Shown in pieces: positions 1 to 6,044 of a DNA stretch of 8,459 nucleotides (the stretch's first letter is position 1; each line of letters begins with the position of its first letter). Source of the DNA: Lawsonibacter sp. (GTDB taxonomy: Bacteria; Bacillota; Clostridia; Oscillospirales; Oscillospiraceae); contig JAAWCR010000083.1 of the NCBI GenBank assembly GCA_022793355.1, positions 1 through 8,459 on the forward strand. The letters run 5' to 3'. The position numbers were made by a program, and so were the translations under genes. The notes below the pieces were generated by a model. The model was not told the origin of the DNA, did no database searches, and saw nothing but the letters and a program-made list of their open reading frames with translations.

Positions 1-980
1 CCGATGGAAATACCAACGCCGGGGAGTTGTTTATCGGTGTAATATTCCGCTAAGTTATCATACCGGCCGCCGGAACAGATGGAGCCGATCTCCGGATGAT
101 CCAGCATGGTGGTCTCGTAGACGGTGCCGGTGTAGTAGTCCAGTCCCCGGGCAATGGTCAGGTCCAGCACGAAGTGCGTCTCGGGCACGCCGAAGGCGGC
201 CAGGTTTTTCGCCACGGCGGACAGCTCCTCCAGACCCTCGTCGAATTTGGGGTCCCGGCCCCGGTAGGCCTCCAGGGCGGAGAGAACCTGGGCGTTACTC
301 CCCTGGATGGCGATGAATTTGAGAATTTCCGCCGCCTGCTCGCTGCTCAGGCCGATGTCGGGGGCGGTGAGCAGTTCGCGGACGGATTTTTCTCCAATTT
401 TCTCCAGCTTGTCCACCGTGCGCATGATGGCTCCGGACTGGGAGGTGAGGCCAAGCATGGAATAGAAGCCGTTTAAAATCTTCCGGTTGTTCACCCGGAT
501 TTGGAAGCGTCTCAAGCCCAGTGAGGTGAAGGTGCGGTAGATGATAGCGGGAATTTCCGCGTCGTTGGAGATGTCCAGCTGTCCGTCGCCAATGACGTCG
601 ATATCCGCCTGGTAGAACTCCCGGAACCGGCCCCGCTGGGCCCGCTCGCCCCGGTAGACCTTGCCGATTTGGAAGCGGCGGAAGGGGAATGCCAGCTTGG
701 AGTAGTTCAGGGCCACGTATTTGGCCAGGGGGACGGTCAAGTCGAAGCGGAGGGACAGGTCGCTGTCCCCCTTAGTGAAGCGGTAGATTTGCTTTTCCGT
801 CTCGCCGCCGCCCTTGGCGAGCAGAATTTCGCTGGCCTCAATCAGGGGGGTGTCCAGGGGGGTGTAGGCGTAGAGGGAGAAGGACTCCCGGATGATGGCC
901 GCCATGCGGTCGAACTGAATCTGCTGGGAGGGCAGCAGTTCCATAAAACCAGAGAGGGTGCGCGGTTGTACCTTAGCCAT
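1..980 (-). CDS. hisS: Histidyl-tRNA synthetase, partial (C-terminus beyond window)
   Basis: Class II aminoacyl-tRNA synthetase that charges tRNA-His with histidine in the cytoplasm. About 326 codons are visible, running off the left edge with no stop, so the end of motif 3 and the C-terminal anticodon-binding domain are missing. Seen in the translation: the motif 1 region around residues 41-48 (PLDTPLIE); motif 2 at about 109-130, with the YRGERAQRGRFREFYQ stretch; the histidine-specific signature RGLDYYTGTVYE at 278-289; and the GGRYDNL signature at 304-310, followed by GVGISIG at the edge. These signatures separate it from the HisZ paralogue, which lacks the histidine-binding motifs. The start is the ATG at 978-980, with an AAAGGAAAA ribosome-binding stretch about 10 nt upstream. 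It lies 130 nt downstream of the mgsA-like gene behind a probable terminator, so it is probably transcribed separately. No T-box signature (TGGNACCGCG-like) is visible in that gap. Confidence 0.97.
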   Translation of the reverse strand, partial: MAKVQPRTLSGFMELLPSQQIQFDRMAAIIRESFSLYAYTPLDTPLIEASEILLAKGGGETEKQIYRFTKGDSDLSLRFDLTVPLAKYVALNYSKLAFPFRRFQIGKVYRGERAQRGRFREFYQADIDVIGDGQLDISNDAEIPAIIYRTFTSLGLRRFQIRVNNRKILNGFYSMLGLTSQSGAIMRTVDKLEKIGEKSVRELLTAPDIGLSSEQAAEILKFIAIQGSNAQVLSALEAYRGRDPKFDEGLEELSAVAKNLAAFGVPETHFVLDLTIARGLDYYTGTVYETTMLDHPEIGSICSGGRYDNLAEYYTDKQLPGVGISI

Positions 981-1052
981 AACTCATTTTCCTTTCTTTC
1001 GTCAGTTACACACAGAAGAATTTGGATCCTTTATTGTGATAAAAGGAACAAG

Positions 1053-1086
1053 GCGCTCCCATCCACAAGAATCGGGACGGGAGCGC
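1053..1086 (-). terminator. Probable intrinsic terminator after the minD-mgsA pair
   Basis: A perfect 8-bp inverted repeat pairs positions 1053-1060 with 1079-1086 around an 18-nt loop (minus-strand arms GCGCTCCC and GGGAGCGC). On the minus strand it is followed by a T-rich but imperfect tail (CTTGTTCCTTTT). A smaller GC-rich hairpin (5-bp stem, 4-nt loop, 1095-1108) directly follows the mgsA-like stop codon. The position between the end of one gene and the start of hisS fits termination, but the long loop and interrupted T-tract make it a moderate call. Confidence 0.5.
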
Positions 1087-1110
1087 ATACACGGGGCGGA
1101 TAACCGCCGC

Positions 1111-1527
1111 TTACAGGGCGAAAGGCACCCGGTTCGGGTTCATGCCCTCCCGCCAGTCCAGATCGCCCCGGGCCATGCCGTGAATAAGCAGCTCGGCGGT
1201 AGCCACGTTGGTGGCTACGGGGACGGAGTGCTGGTCGCACAGGCGTGTAATATACAAAACGTCCTTGTCCATCTCGTTGTCTTGGGGGGAATTGAAAAAG
1301 AGTACCATATCAATCTCGTTGTAGATGATTCGCTGACCGATCTGCTCAATGCCTCCATGTTCATGGGACAGGAAGAGCTGAACGGGCAGGCCGGTGGCTT
1401 CCGCCACCATACGTCCGGTGGCGTTGGTGCCGCAGACGGAATGCTTGGACAGTACACCGCAGTAAGCGGTACAGAATTGTACCATAAGCTCCTGCTTCTT
1501 GGTATGGCTCATAATTGCGATGTTCAT
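1111..1527 (-). CDS. Methylglyoxal synthase-like protein with altered active site
   Basis: This 138-residue protein has the MGS-like fold of methylglyoxal synthase, which converts dihydroxyacetone phosphate to methylglyoxal plus phosphate. Length and overall pattern fit MgsA: an N-terminal strand with His8 and Lys10/Lys11, the ATGLPV segment (44-49), the core strand IDMVLFF (72-78), and the highly conserved PVATNVATAELLIH (103-116). However, aligned by eye to E. coli MgsA from memory, several key residues differ. The GGDQQ catalytic segment reads GGIEQ here, so Asp71 becomes Ile60. The phosphate-binding TGTTGN reads TNATGR (34-39). The Asp91 position is Ser80, and the loop carrying His98 is one residue shorter without a His, although an Asp equivalent to Asp101 (Asp89) remains. 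The protein may be inactive, or may bind another ligand. The start is the ATG at 1525-1527, with GAGGAGGT 9 nt upstream. It follows the MinD-like gene by 33 nt and is probably cotranscribed with it. Confidence 0.85.
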   Translation of the reverse strand: MNIAIMSHTKKQELMVQFCTAYCGVLSKHSVCGTNATGRMVAEATGLPVQLFLSHEHGGIEQIGQRIIYNEIDMVLFFNSPQDNEMDKDVLYITRLCDQHSVPVATNVATAELLIHGMARGDLDWREGMNPNRVPFAL

Positions 1528-1560
1528 GGCAACAATACCTCCTCGTATGTATTTGGGTGC

Positions 1561-2295
1561 TCAGCGAATGCGCATAATGGGGACCCGCTGGCCCTCCAGC
1601 CGCTGGGCGATATTCCAACAGGCCAGGGCGGCGCCCTTCTTGCCCTGGGTGGTGAGGGGCTGCCCCAGGTTGGCGCATAGGATGACCTGGGGGTCCTCCG
1701 GTACTACCCCGATCAGGGGAAGCCCGGCGGCGTTCATAGCGTCGTCAATGGTGGCGCGCAGCCGGCGAAGCAGCTTGGTTTGGATGCGGTTCATAACAAG
1801 GTGAACCTGTTTGATGTGGTCCAGCTCCGCCACCGTCCGCTGGGCATCCCGTAGGGAGGAGGCATCGTTGGTGGAGACAACGACAGCCCGGTCCGCGCCG
1901 CAGGTTGCCAGGCGGAAACCCTTTCCCAGGCCAGCGGGGGAGTCGATGAGGATGTAGTCGTACATGGGGCGCGCGGCGTCCAGCAGGACGCGCACCTTTT
2001 CCGGGGTGAGGCTGGGGGGGAGAGACATGGGCGCGGTGAGGAGCCACAGGCCTTTTAGGGTGGGGTGCTCCACTGCTGCCCGGGCCAGGGGGCAGCGGCC
2101 CAGGGCCACGTCGGAGAAGTCCATCAGAGCCCGGTCGTTGAGGCCCAGTGAGATGTCCAGATTCCGCAGGCCGATGTCCATATCAATGCACAGCACCGTC
2201 CGGCCCGACAGGGCCAGCCAGGAGGCCACGCCGCCGGCGATAGAGGTCTTGCCGGTGCCGCCCTTCCCCGATGTAATCGCGATTACGGTGCCCAT
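1561..2295 (-). CDS. minD: MinD-family P-loop ATPase (septum-site determining type)
   Basis: A 244-residue deviant Walker A ATPase. In canonical systems MinD dimerises on the membrane with ATP and positions the FtsZ division inhibitor MinC. Visible motifs are the deviant Walker A KGGTGKT at 11-17 (signature Lys11), the MinD hallmark DMDIGLRNLD at 38-47, and Walker B ILIDSP at 115-120. The hallmark and the absence of ParA-type C-terminal features favour MinD over ParA or FlhG. I chose the ATG at 2293-2295 because AGGAGG sits 8 nt before it. An in-frame GTG at 2314-2316 would add seven residues, but it lacks an upstream ribosome binding site and falls about where transcription should begin. The protein ends at ...GQRVPIMRIR, before the place where MinD normally carries an amphipathic membrane-targeting helix. 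No minC or minE lies in the window, so classical Min function is uncertain. Confidence 0.88.
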   Translation of the reverse strand: MGTVIAITSGKGGTGKTSIAGGVASWLALSGRTVLCIDMDIGLRNLDISLGLNDRALMDFSDVALGRCPLARAAVEHPTLKGLWLLTAPMSLPPSLTPEKVRVLLDAARPMYDYILIDSPAGLGKGFRLATCGADRAVVVSTNDASSLRDAQRTVAELDHIKQVHLVMNRIQTKLLRRLRATIDDAMNAAGLPLIGVVPEDPQVILCANLGQPLTTQGKKGAALACWNIAQRLEGQRVPIMRIR

Positions 2296-2317
2296 GGAAG
2301 CCGCCTCCTGTTTCACA

Positions 2318-2333
2318 ATGTTAAATATAACAT
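2318..2333. promoter_or_regulatory. Palindrome overlapping the minD -10 box
   Basis: A 6-4-6 inverted repeat (ATGTTA, 4 nt, TAACAT) covers the predicted -10 element of the minD promoter. Its placement would let a bound dimeric repressor block RNA polymerase, but the sequence is AT-rich and could arise by chance. No regulator can be named. Confidence 0.3.
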
Positions 2334-2351
2334 AAATCTGCCGTTCGTCAA
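2324..2351 (-). promoter_or_regulatory. Sigma-A-type promoter for minD-mgsA
   Basis: On the minus strand a TTGACG -35 box (2346-2351) and a TATATT -10 box (2324-2329) are separated by 16 bp, matching consensus at 5 of 6 positions each. The predicted start point near 2317 gives a leader of about 20 nt ending in the AGGAGG ribosome binding site. The surrounding 120-bp gap between rsmG and minD is distinctly AT-rich compared with the genes. I see no convincing rsmG terminator in it. Confidence 0.7.
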
Positions 2352-2416
2352 CCTTTTTCCGGAAAACTTTTAGAAAAAATTTACAATTTGCCGATTTATC
2401 TGGGTTAGAAGCCCGG

Positions 2417-3133
2417 TCACAGCGGTTCTTTTTGAATTTTGACCCATCGGCGGGGGTAGCCCTTCAAGGTGGGGGCGATCTTTTCGATAAGAATGACCCG
2501 GTGGGTGATTTCCGTGCCCGGGATTGTGTAGTCCTCCACGGCGGAGACTCGGCCTCCCAGCAGCTTGATGGCATGGGCGGCGGCGGTCAGCTCTTGGCCG
2601 CTGCCGGTGGACTTCATGGCCAAAAACTGCCCGCCTGCCTTGACGAAGGGGAGGCAGAGCTCACATAAAATCCGAAGGTCCGCCACCGCACGGGCGGTAA
2701 CCAGGTCGAAGCTGTCTCGATAGCTCTTTTTCAGAGCCCACTCCTCCGCCCGTCCGTGGGCAGTGGAGACGGTTTGGGCGCCGTCCAGCTCCTCAGAGAC
2801 CGCTGAGAGCCAATCCAGCCGCTTGTTCAGGCTGTCCAGCAGAGTTACCTTTAAGGAGGGCGTCAGGAGGTTCAATACCATGCCGGGGAATCCCGCCCCG
2901 GTGCCTACATCCAGAAGGGTTTTGTGTTCGAAATCGCAGAATTTAAGGAGGGCGGCGCAGTCCAGCATGTGCAGGCGGGCGACCCCCTCGGGGTCGCGGA
3001 TGGCGGTGAGGTTCATTACCTGGTTTTTTTCCAGCAGGAGCTGGCCGTAGCGGGCCAGCCGGGTGGGGGCGTCCGCCGGAATGCGGCCCATCAGCCCTAG
3101 TTCCGCCAGACCGGCGGAGATGATCTGTTCCAT
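2417..3133 (-). CDS. rsmG: 16S rRNA (guanine527-N7)-methyltransferase RsmG
   Basis: This 238-residue SAM-dependent methyltransferase (also called GidB) adds the m7G527 modification to 16S rRNA in the small ribosomal subunit. Loss of this mark is a known route to low-level streptomycin resistance. Seen in the protein: NLTAI at 41-45, the SAM-binding glycine-rich loop DVGTGAGFPG at 75-84, the acidic end of strand 2 (LLD, 98-100), HGRAE at 126-130, TARAVA at 146-151, and a C-terminal GYPR...PL ending typical of the family. The length is normal. The start ATG at 3131-3133 has GGAGGG 6 nt upstream, within the end of the preceding gene, and only 3 nt separate the two coding regions, suggesting translational coupling. 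In many Firmicutes rsmG follows mnmG near the origin. Here it is instead the last gene of a PilZ-mscL-membrane protein run. Confidence 0.96.
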   Translation of the reverse strand: MEQIISAGLAELGLMGRIPADAPTRLARYGQLLLEKNQVMNLTAIRDPEGVARLHMLDCAALLKFCDFEHKTLLDVGTGAGFPGMVLNLLTPSLKVTLLDSLNKRLDWLSAVSEELDGAQTVSTAHGRAEEWALKKSYRDSFDLVTARAVADLRILCELCLPFVKAGGQFLAMKSTGSGQELTAAAHAIKLLGGRVSAVEDYTIPGTEITHRVILIEKIAPTLKGYPRRWVKIQKEPL

Positions 3134-3136
3134 GGC

Positions 3137-3466
3137 CTACCCTCCGAAGTTGGACATCAAGCCAATCAGGCCGACGGGCAGGGTGGCGGCAGCCAGCAGC
3201 CAGCACAGGATGGCGAGGGAGATGGCCGGGCCCTTGCCTGGACGGCCCACAGTGCGCCAGGATACCAGCGACACAGCCCCCAGGCCGATGAGACCGGGGA
3301 CGGCGAGCAAAGGGCCCAGATTTTTTAGGCCGGTTCCGGTGAAGTAGAAATAGGTGGTCAGAGCCAGGAGGATGGCCATATAGGCTAAGCCAATCCAGGC
3401 CAGCGTTCGCTTGACGGGGGAGGAGGGGGTATAGCCCGTCTCCTTTTTGTCTTTGTCCTCTGGCAT
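3137..3466 (-). CDS. Small membrane protein, three predicted helices, unknown function
   Basis: I do not recognise a family for this 109-residue protein. A charged, Lys/Asp/Glu-rich N-terminal tail (1-19) precedes three hydrophobic stretches at about 20-42, 48-70 and 81-104. Short polar connectors separate them, including a basic RTVGRPGKG segment at 71-79. There is no signal peptidase site and no catalytic motif. The start ATG overlaps the mscL stop codon by one base (TAATG), and a GGAG-containing ribosome binding stretch lies in the end of mscL, so it is almost certainly translated in step with mscL. Its stop lies 3 nt from the rsmG start. This tight packing supports a real gene despite its small size. 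A role at the membrane alongside MscL is possible, but only inferred from position. Confidence 0.8.
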   Translation of the reverse strand: MPEDKDKKETGYTPSSPVKRTLAWIGLAYMAILLALTTYFYFTGTGLKNLGPLLAVPGLIGLGAVSLVSWRTVGRPGKGPAISLAILCWLLAAATLPVGLIGLMSNFGG

Positions 3467-3858
3467 TATCCCTTCTCCTTTAACAGATCCCGAATCTCCA
3501 TCAGCAGCTTTTCCTCCGCCGAGGGCCCGGGAGGCGCGGCTTGCTGGGGCGCTTCCTCCTTTTTGCGGTGGAGCTTGTTCATGGCCTTAATTATGCAGAA
3601 CACCACCAGGGCCATGATTGCAAAGTTTAAGATGGCCTGAATAAAGTTTCCATAGGCGATAACCGCTCCGTTGATGGTGAAGGAGAGTTGGGCAAAGGAG
3701 ATGCTGCTGGTGAAGATGCCTAAAAAGGGCATTATGATGTCGTTGATCAGAGAGGTGGTGATGGCGCTGAAGGCTCCGCCGATAATGACGCCCACAGCCA
3801 TATCCATCACGTTGCCTCTTGCGATGAATTGTCGGAATTCTTCCATGAATTTTTTCAT
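3466..3858 (-). CDS. mscL: Large-conductance mechanosensitive channel MscL
   Basis: A 130-residue homopentameric membrane channel that opens under extreme membrane tension to release solutes during hypo-osmotic shock. The N-terminal amphipathic helix (1-13) runs into the family signature FIARGNVMDMAVGVIIGGAF (11-30), which is the first transmembrane, pore-lining helix. A periplasmic-side loop follows (about 45-65), then the second membrane helix at about 70-91. A basic patch (KLHRKK, 95-100), a Pro/Ala-rich linker and the C-terminal cytoplasmic helix EEKLLMEIRDLL (115-126) complete the normal architecture. The start ATG at 3856-3858 has AAGGAG 8 nt upstream. It lies 21 nt after the PilZ-domain gene and overlaps the next gene by one base, so the set is probably one transcript. 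Confidence 0.97.
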   Translation of the reverse strand: MKKFMEEFRQFIARGNVMDMAVGVIIGGAFSAITTSLINDIIMPFLGIFTSSISFAQLSFTINGAVIAYGNFIQAILNFAIMALVVFCIIKAMNKLHRKKEEAPQQAAPPGPSAEEKLLMEIRDLLKEKG

Positions 3859-3879
3859 TCGATTTGCTCCTTTGCGCTA

Positions 3880-4626
3880 TTATCTGCGCCAGTAACCGGT
3901 TTCGTCCCGCATCAAGGTATCTTTGATGCCCATTTGCAGATTGTACAGGGTTTTATTCAGTGCGGCGGTCTCCTGTTCGGTGAGTTGCGCAAAGAGAATT
4001 CCGTACCAGAACTGCCCTGGAGCGTGCTCGGAGCAGCGGACAATCTGACCCAGGAAGTTTTGAGGGGCGTAGTCGTCCAGCTTGACCCGGATGCGCAGCA
4101 CCTCGTCCTCAATGTGAGCATACTCCGACTGCACGCAGCAGCCGCCGGTGCTGATGTTAATGAGGGTGCATTCCTCCGGATGCCTGAAGTGGTCGTCCTC
4201 TTTGCGGAAGAGGGACACAGGGGCGGTATAGGGCAGGCGGAAGTTGTCGCGGTTTTCCGCGTGGCTCTCCACCTTCAGATTTTTCAGCTTGAAAATAGTG
4301 CGGCTGGACTCCTGCACGGTGCCGCTCAGGCTGATAGGGATAAGTTTTTTATCAAAGCCGTTGATGTTGACGGTGGCGCCGATGGTGACAATTTTAAAGG
4401 AAAGCTCGCCGGGCAGGCGGGTGAGGCTGAGGGAGTCTGGAGATTTTTCGCTCACCTTGCCGGAGAGCAAGGGCAGGCCCTCTTTGTCGGTTACGTCCAT
4501 GCGCATGCCCTTGAACAACTCGCCGGTGAGGGCGCTCTCTGGCTGCCGGCCGGCTTCTTGGGTCTGTTCCTCTTCGTACTCGTCCTCGTCGTCCTCTTCC
4601 CGGGAGAAGAATGAAAAAATACCCAT
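3880..4626 (-). CDS. PilZ-domain c-di-GMP receptor, YcgR-like
   Basis: A 248-residue soluble protein with a C-terminal PilZ domain, the common receptor module for the second messenger cyclic di-GMP. Both ligand-binding motifs are intact: RxxxR as R126-D-N-F-R130 and NxSxxG as N157-I-S-T-G-G162. The N-terminal half contains a very acidic stretch (residues 10-20, mostly Glu/Asp) and then a beta-rich region (about 35-120) in the position of the flagellar-brake N-terminal domain of YcgR. The YcgR-like comparison is by layout, not by a motif I can point to. The start ATG at 4624-4626 has AGGAG about 10 nt upstream. It opens the tight run leading to mscL and rsmG and lies 52 nt after serS. No gene for c-di-GMP synthesis or breakdown, flagella or pili is in view, so its output target is unknown. 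Confidence 0.9.
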   Translation of the reverse strand: MGIFSFFSREEDDEDEYEEEQTQEAGRQPESALTGELFKGMRMDVTDKEGLPLLSGKVSEKSPDSLSLTRLPGELSFKIVTIGATVNINGFDKKLIPISLSGTVQESSRTIFKLKNLKVESHAENRDNFRLPYTAPVSLFRKEDDHFRHPEECTLINISTGGCCVQSEYAHIEDEVLRIRVKLDDYAPQNFLGQIVRCSEHAPGQFWYGILFAQLTEQETAALNKTLYNLQMGIKDTLMRDETGYWRR

Positions 4627-4678
4627 TTCAAAGTATCTCCTTTTTTAATAAGAATTAGCCGGCTCCTGCAAAAGCTTT

Positions 4679-5980
4679 TTACTTCTTGGGAACCATGATC
4701 TCCAGCCCGCCCATATAGGGCCGGAGCACCTGGGGAATGGTTACGCTTCCGTCCGCCTGGAGATTGTTTTCTAAAAAGGCAATCAGCATCCGGGGGGGAG
4801 CCACAACAGTGTTATTTAAGGTATGAGGGAGATAGGTGCCCTTCTCGCCCTTCACCCGCATTTTCAGGCGACGGGCCTGGGCGTCGCCCAGGTTGGAGCA
4901 GGAGCAGACCTCAAAATATTTCTGTTGCCGGGGGGACCAGGCCTCGATGTCGCAGGACTTTACTTTGAGGTCAGCCAGGTCGCCGGAGCAGCACTCCAGC
5001 TGCCGCACGGGGATGTCCAGGGATCGGAACAGCTCTACCGAGTAGCGCCACATCTTTTCATACCAGTCCATGGAGTCCTCGGGCTTGCAGACCACAATCA
5101 TCTCCTGCTTTTCAAACTGGTGGATGCGGTAGACTCCCCGTTCCTCAATGCCATGCGAACCCTTTTCCTTGCGGAAGCAGGGGGAGTAGGAGGTGAGCGT
5201 CTGGGGGAGGGAGGCCTCGGGGATGATCTGATCGATGAATTTGCCAATCATGGAGTGCTCGCTGGTGCCGATCAGGTAGAGGTCCTCGCCCTCAATCTTG
5301 TACATCATCGCTTCCATATCGGTTTGGCTCATAACGCCCTCCACCACGTTGCCGTGTATCATGAAGGGGGGGATGCAGAAGGTAAATCCCTTTTGAATCA
5401 TAAAGTCCCGGGCGTAAGCCAGCACCGCCTCGTGGAGCCGGGCAACGTCGCCCATCAGGTAGTAGAAGCCGTTTCCGGATACCCGCCCGGCGGCGTCCAT
5501 ATCCACTCCGTGGAAGGACTCCATAATTTCGGTGTGGTAGGGAATCTCAAAGCTGGGGGTGACGGGCTCGCCGAAGCGCTCCACCTCCACATTGGCGCTG
5601 TCGTCGGGACCGATGGGGACAGAGGAATCAATGATGTTGGGGATAACCAGCATAATTTTCCGAATCTGTTCCGCCAGCTCAGTCTCCTTCTGCTCCAGCT
5701 CAGCCAGCCGGTCGGCGTTGGCCTTCACCTTGGCCTTGGCCTCCTCGGCTTCGGCCAGCTTAGAGGGGTCCTTTTTGGCCTGGCCCATGAGCATGCCCAC
5801 CTGTTTGGACAGGGTGTTGCGGGCGGAGCGCAGCTCGTTGGCCTCAGACATGGCGGCCCGGTTTTCTGCGTCCAGGGCCAGCACCTGATCCACCAGGGGG
5901 AGCTTTGCATCCTGGAACTTCTTTTTAATATTTTCCTTTACAGTTTCCGGATTTTCCCGGATGAAACGAATATCAAGCAT
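4679..5980 (-). CDS. serS: Seryl-tRNA synthetase
   Basis: A 433-residue class II aminoacyl-tRNA synthetase that charges tRNA-Ser and also tRNA-Sec where present. The N-terminal tRNA-binding arm is a long antiparallel coiled coil, with heptad-like Ala/Glu/Lys/Leu content from about 30 to 108. The catalytic domain shows the TSEHSM serine-site segment (239-244), motif 2 as SPCFRKEKGSHG (266-277) with GVYRIHQFEKQEM (282-294), the EVCSCSNLGDAQARR block (357-371), and motif 3 as NNTVVAPPRMLIAFLEN (389-405) with the invariant Arg at 397. Motif 3 has APPR in place of the more familiar AVGR form, and the SGDLADLKVKSCDIE segment (332-346) also differs from E. coli-type SerRS. I believe such forms occur in Clostridia. 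The start ATG at 5978-5980 has AGGAG 10 nt upstream. No T-box leader is visible. The parS-like site lies 29 nt before the start. Confidence 0.97.
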   Translation of the reverse strand: MLDIRFIRENPETVKENIKKKFQDAKLPLVDQVLALDAENRAAMSEANELRSARNTLSKQVGMLMGQAKKDPSKLAEAEEAKAKVKANADRLAELEQKETELAEQIRKIMLVIPNIIDSSVPIGPDDSANVEVERFGEPVTPSFEIPYHTEIMESFHGVDMDAAGRVSGNGFYYLMGDVARLHEAVLAYARDFMIQKGFTFCIPPFMIHGNVVEGVMSQTDMEAMMYKIEGEDLYLIGTSEHSMIGKFIDQIIPEASLPQTLTSYSPCFRKEKGSHGIEERGVYRIHQFEKQEMIVVCKPEDSMDWYEKMWRYSVELFRSLDIPVRQLECCSGDLADLKVKSCDIEAWSPRQQKYFEVCSCSNLGDAQARRLKMRVKGEKGTYLPHTLNNTVVAPPRMLIAFLENNLQADGSVTIPQVLRPYMGGLEIMVPKK

Positions 5981-6003
5981 GATACAGTCTCTCCTTTATT
6001 CGT

Positions 6004-6031
6004 AATGTATGTTTCACGTGAAACGTGTAAA
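6004..6031 (-). promoter_or_regulatory. Candidate serS promoter enclosing the parS site
   Basis: On the minus strand TTTACA (6026-6031, 5/6 to the -35 consensus) and TACATT (6004-6009, 4/6 to the -10 consensus) are separated by 16 bp. Those 16 bp are exactly the parS palindrome. The predicted start near 5997 would leave a short leader with the serS ribosome binding site at 5991-5995. No terminator separates serS from the upstream gene, so read-through from the par operon is also possible. The -10 match is modest. Confidence 0.4.
6010..6025. promoter_or_regulatory. parS: parS centromere-like site bound by ParB
   Basis: The 16-bp sequence TGTTTCACGTGAAACG matches the bacterial parS consensus (TGTTTCACGTGAAACA) at 15 of 16 positions, with the inner 14-bp palindrome GTTTCACGTGAAAC perfect. 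ParB loads here and spreads to form the partition complex used by ParA and by the SMC condensin. It sits in the gap between the coiled-coil gene and serS, about 0.6 kb from the end of parB. Location beside parAB is usual for chromosomal parS sites. Confidence 0.95.
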
Positions 6032-6044
6032 ACGCTTGGGGCTT

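Noticed and set aside
1..980. HisZ regulatory paralogue instead of HisS
   Set aside because: The histidine-binding RGLDYYTGTVYE signature and an intact motif 2 are present, and no other his biosynthesis gene is nearby.
981..1110. T-box riboswitch ahead of hisS
   Set aside because: The gap is only 130 nt, much of it is the terminator hairpin of the preceding gene, and no TGGNACCGCG-like T-box sequence is present.
2309..2316. Possible second parS half-site (TGTTTCAC) upstream of minD
   Set aside because: Only one arm matches and the other half is AATGTTAA rather than GTGAAACA. It overlaps the AGGAGG ribosome-binding region, so the match is most likely chance.
2352..2416. Intrinsic terminator after rsmG
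   Set aside because: The TTTTCCGGAAAA palindrome and a weak GGG/CCC stem occur, but neither is a GC-rich stem followed by a T-tract in the minus direction.
4627..4678. Promoter or terminator between serS and the PilZ gene
   Set aside because: AAAAGCTTTT and AGCCGGCT are short palindromes without a T-tract, and the best promoter-like boxes (TTTGCA and TATTAA) match poorly, so neither was called.
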